Assembly (NCBI RefSeq): GCF_964019385.1
Contig: NC_088643.1
Coordinates: 74,164,965 to 74,228,964, forward strand
Direction of reading: 5' to 3'
DNA length: 64,000 nucleotides
Source: Sycon ciliatum
Taxonomy: Eukaryota; Porifera; Calcarea; Leucosolenida; Sycettidae
Positions 61,685 to 64,000 of this stretch are shown one piece after another. The notes under the pieces are model-generated. The model had not been told where the DNA came from. It did no database searches and saw only the letters and a program-made list of their open reading frames with translations. The translations under genes were made by a program, and so were the position numbers. Each line of letters starts with the position of its first letter. The stretch's first letter is position 1.

Positions 61685-61792
61685 TGTTGTGAACCCTCTA
61701 AGATTCTCTAAATTGTCAGGATCGTACGACCACACGGCACGAGGACAACTCTTTTCCTTTACACAGTATATTTCACTTCATCGAATAATTAA
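61685..61792 (-). repeat. BEL LTR (element 5' side), partial, with primer-binding region
   Basis: The LTR ends (minus sense) in GGTTCACAACA at 61685; just after it TTTGGCGACCACGCCAGGAT (61684-61665) is the primer-binding region typical in position and wording for BEL/Pao. The same LTR sequence is at 35525. It is cut at 61792 by a MITE at TTAA. Confidence 0.75.
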
Positions 61793-62440
61793 AGGGGAAG
61801 TTAAGGCAAAAATTAAAATTTCACCAGTTGTAGTCTTCGGGGTGCTGAGTCGAATGGTCGTGGTCCGAGGAAGCTGAGACGCTCCCTTCCTACTTGAATC
61901 CCAATCGAACTCGCGCACTTCCACCGAAACTGGGTGACTGCGCCCTACGAGATGGGGATTTGTATGCAAAATGTCACTAAAAGCGCCATTTCGTTCTTAT
62001 AAAAGCACGGATGACCGCGATTGGCCCATATGTTGTAGTCTTTTGGACGCTGAGTCGACTGGTTTTGGTCCGAAAAGGCTGCGATGCAGCGTTCCGCCTT
62101 TATTCCCAATCGAACATGGTTGAACAAGTGGTCACGTGCTCCTGCGTACGCCAGTCACCTGGTCACCGTGCCTGCAGGGTACAACTTACTTACTAGCCTG
62201 TTTGACCTTTTTTGGGTGCAGTCCTGTCACTCGAGTTGAACTCGAGTTGAACCTTGGTGTGAAAGTTGTCACCTGCTGGCGTGGTGACCAGGTGATTTGG
62301 GCACCCAGGAGCACGTGACCACTTGTTCAACCATGTTCGATTGGGAATAAAGGAGGAACGCTGCATCGCAGCCTTTTCGGACCAAAACCAGTCGACTCAG
62401 CGTCCAAAAGACTACAACATATGGGCCAATCGCGGTCATC
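61793..62440. mobile_element. piggyBac-like MITE (copy 3), right part outside or lost
   Basis: Begins AGGGGAAGTTAAGGC after TTAA (61789-61792); the LTR copy at 35525 has one TTAA at this point. It matches copies 1 and 2 until CGCGGTCATC at 62440, where LINE-8 starts. The remaining right arm should follow LINE-8 beyond the window. Confidence 0.82.
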
Positions 62441-62549
62441 AGGAAGTAGTTTTTGGGGACGGTTGGCGGTTTTCGTGCTCTGAGGATCAGCCTCAGCGGC
62501 ACTCCTACAGCATCCCTTAAGCAGTGACCAAACCTTTGTGTACCTTACG

Positions 62550-63593
62550 ATGTCACTTGATGAGAATCTAGACCTAGCCCTGGTGGGATTCAAGGACCTA
62601 ATTGACCTGGGCGAGCGGAAATCAGTAGACCAACCCTCAAGCCTTTCTCGCCCGGAACTCGTCAAAGAACTCCGGAAGATGGGCGTGGGAGTGCTGCCGC
62701 AGCCAGCAAGTCCAAACGGTACGTTGGAACAATTGTCTAGCCTTGTATCATGTGTTTCAACCTTGTCCAAGGAGATTGTTATGTCGAGGGAAGATAGAGA
62801 CAGCACAATGTTGGCCCTGAAATTGGAAATCCAAGAGCTGAGGCGTGAAATAGTAGAGCTTCGTCAACAGAAGTGTTCCATCCCTGACCCCTTACCACAC
62901 ACCGTACCCACGTACACATCCCAACAAAACGTGGCCATGGGACCTCCAGCTGCGAAGTCCTACAGTAATACCGTACGCACCCAGCATGCTGCAACACCAC
63001 AAGGTACAAGTCCAAGTAGTACCCAGACCCAGGCTGCCCAACAAAGCCCAATGTGTGCTGCATGCACCAGTGATACTTGTAGTTGTACAGTCCACGCAGC
63101 CGACACACAATGCTGTGAAGCAGGGGTCACTGGCATATGTAGTACAGAGCCAACACAGAACACGTGGAAAGAGGTGAACCATAGACGAAAAGGACGGCAG
63201 GACAAATTCACGGACAGCGTATCCAAAGCTCTGCGGGCTACTATAACCTCTCGGTACGTGAAGGAATCACCTAACACGGAACCTGCTGATCCGTGCGTCC
63301 TGACAGGGGTGGTGCCCATCAACAAACTTGTGCTCTACGTTGGAAGCATCAACAGCGGTTGCAACGCTCACTCCATCAGAGACTGGTGCGAAGCGAGGGA
63401 CGTGGAGGTATTAAATTGCTCTGTCATGGAGTCCAAATACCTTGGCACATCGTATGCCAGAGTCACTGTGGCTGCAGAACATGAAGAGCGTGTACTAGAC
63501 AGAGCCTTCTGGCCAGAAGCCATCAGCCACTCAGTACGCAAGTGGCGTTTTGCGGACAGCCCCAAAGTGACGAAGCCAGCTCCCAATGCGTAA
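62550..63593 (+). CDS. LINE-8 ORF1
   Basis: 347 codons from ATG 62550. The N-terminal part has a SAP-like LSRPELVKELRKMGVGVL; then a coiled coil (LALKLEIQELRREIVELRQQ); a Cys-rich segment (CAACTSDTCSC); a basic stretch (NHRRKGRQDKF); and a C-terminal RRM-like fold (KLVLYVGSINSGCNAHSIRD, WCEARDVEVLNCS). Role by analogy: RNA-binding partner of ORF2. Stop TAA 63591-63593 overlaps the ORF2 start. Confidence 0.8.
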   Translation: MSLDENLDLALVGFKDLIDLGERKSVDQPSSLSRPELVKELRKMGVGVLPQPASPNGTLEQLSSLVSCVSTLSKEIVMSREDRDSTMLALKLEIQELRREIVELRQQKCSIPDPLPHTVPTYTSQQNVAMGPPAAKSYSNTVRTQHAATPQGTSPSSTQTQAAQQSPMCAACTSDTCSCTVHAADTQCCEAGVTGICSTEPTQNTWKEVNHRRKGRQDKFTDSVSKALRATITSRYVKESPNTEPADPCVLTGVVPINKLVLYVGSINSGCNAHSIRDWCEARDVEVLNCSVMESKYLGTSYARVTVAAEHEERVLDRAFWPEAISHSVRKWRFADSPKVTKPAPNA

Positions 63594-64000
63594 CCTTTAT
63601 CCCTCCTCTTCCACTTCAACCCCTGCGCCTCTCAACGCTCTTGCCCCACCTTTCTTCCCCCATTCTGTACATGCTGCTACTCACCGACTTACAATCTGTG
63701 TCCTTAATGCTCGCTCCATAGCAAACAAGTCTGGCGAACTCATTCAAATCTGTGAAGATCACACACCCAGCGTAGTATGCATCACAGAGACCTGGCTAAC
63801 TCCCACACAAGCTTTCCACGTGCCACACTATGAATGCTTCCGTCGAGACCGACCTGTTTTAGAAAATAGACAGAACCGTGACCCACACAGGGGGTATGGA
63901 GGAGTTCTAATCTTAGTTCGTGAAGGTCTGTGCACTTCCATTGACCAGCTACCGGATTTTCAGCAACCGGGCTTGGAAGCGCTAGCACTTCGGCTTACAC
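63586..64000 (+). CDS. LINE-8 ORF2 (APE endonuclease N-terminus), partial
   Basis: Starts at ATG 63586 in the overlap ATGCGTAA with the ORF1 stop, an arrangement that suits termination-reinitiation. A Ser/Pro-rich leader is followed by the APE blocks LTICVLNARSIANKSGEL, VVCITETWLTPTQAF and GYGGVLILVREGL. Open to the window end; RT lies beyond. Confidence 0.85.
   Translation, partial: MRNLYPSSSTSTPAPLNALAPPFFPHSVHAATHRLTICVLNARSIANKSGELIQICEDHTPSVVCITETWLTPTQAFHVPHYECFRRDRPVLENRQNRDPHRGYGGVLILVREGLCTSIDQLPDFQQPGLEALALRLT

Larger units (their letters stand above)
42440..61792 (-). mobile_element. BEL/Pao LTR retrotransposon, broken by nested insertions
   Basis: Pieces in element order (minus): LTR end 61792-61685, gag start 61654-61447, [LINE-7], gag-protease 57134-55763, [Gypsy B], RT N-part 49859-49136, [LINE-5 3' fragment], RT catalytic part 48868-48722, [LINE-6], RNase H region 48126-47568, [LINE-5], RNase H/integrase 44174 to about 42485. 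Most breaks rejoin in frame when the insertion and one target copy are left out; one single-base frameshift lies near 49855. The 3' LTR is absent here, so the right end was lost near 42450. Confidence 0.92.
62441..64000 (+). mobile_element. LINE-8: 5' part of an APE LINE, continues past the window
   Basis: About 110 bp of 5' UTR, an intact ORF1, and the beginning of ORF2. It starts abruptly inside the MITE copy, so it inserted there. A fourth LINE lineage by ORF1 sequence. Confidence 0.85.

Overview
The window is animal (metazoan) nuclear DNA, probably from an invertebrate with a repeat-rich genome. The evidence is a multi-exon ubiquitin protease gene with GT-AG introns, chromodomain Ty3/Gypsy and BEL/Pao LTR retrotransposons, several families of APE-type (CR1/L2/Jockey-like) LINEs, many short TIR elements with TA or TTAA target duplications, and hammerhead ribozymes. 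The species cannot be named from the sequence.

Layout. 1-6480: no recognised gene; a 52-bp minisatellite, a very homogeneous 20-bp satellite (2441-3578), a TA-flanked MITE and microsatellites. 6484-10835 (minus): the only host gene I can identify, a USP10-type deubiquitinase with seven exons placed (a small eighth is possible at 11657-11699); its 5' end was not found. 11370-18310: a string of nested MITEs, a 5'-truncated LINE and a Mutator-like remnant. 18880-28310 and 33700-35520: scattered, partly inverted copies of one repeat family, a three-copy 473-bp tandem array, and a young Gypsy element (A) with identical LTRs. 28621-33700: a LINE (minus) split by a TTAA-flanked MITE. 35525-41445: a BEL LTR copy, MITEs and two LINE remnants. 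42440-61792 (minus): one BEL/Pao element broken by successive insertions (a full LINE, Gypsy B, two LINE 3' fragments, another full LINE and a MITE), most of which can be removed on paper because their target-site duplications are visible. 62441-64000: the start of another LINE, itself inside a MITE inside the BEL LTR.

Most striking content. At least four and possibly six hammerhead ribozyme motifs lie in 64 kb. One sits in the loop of a 224-bp-arm inverted repeat that was inserted as a 574-bp unit with a 12-bp target duplication. Another is almost the whole of a 65-nt insertion with a 15-bp target duplication, and a related copy of the locus without the insertion lies at about 35.38 kb. A 5'-truncated relative of the 65-nt unit also has a short target duplication, and a third relative lies at 14.8 kb. 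This looks like a tiny ribozyme-bearing retroposon family. Second, both Gypsy elements share a CCCAAAC slippery heptamer just before the gag stop, each followed at once by a perfect hairpin of different sequence, which is a covariation-supported case for -1 frameshifting to make Gag-Pol.

How the parts relate: the APE LINEs (or Penelope-like elements not seen here) are the plausible source of reverse transcriptase for the small ribozyme insertions. Both Gypsy copies carry a lesion in the same reverse-transcriptase block, so neither looks autonomous. All alignments were made by eye; no search or folding program was run.
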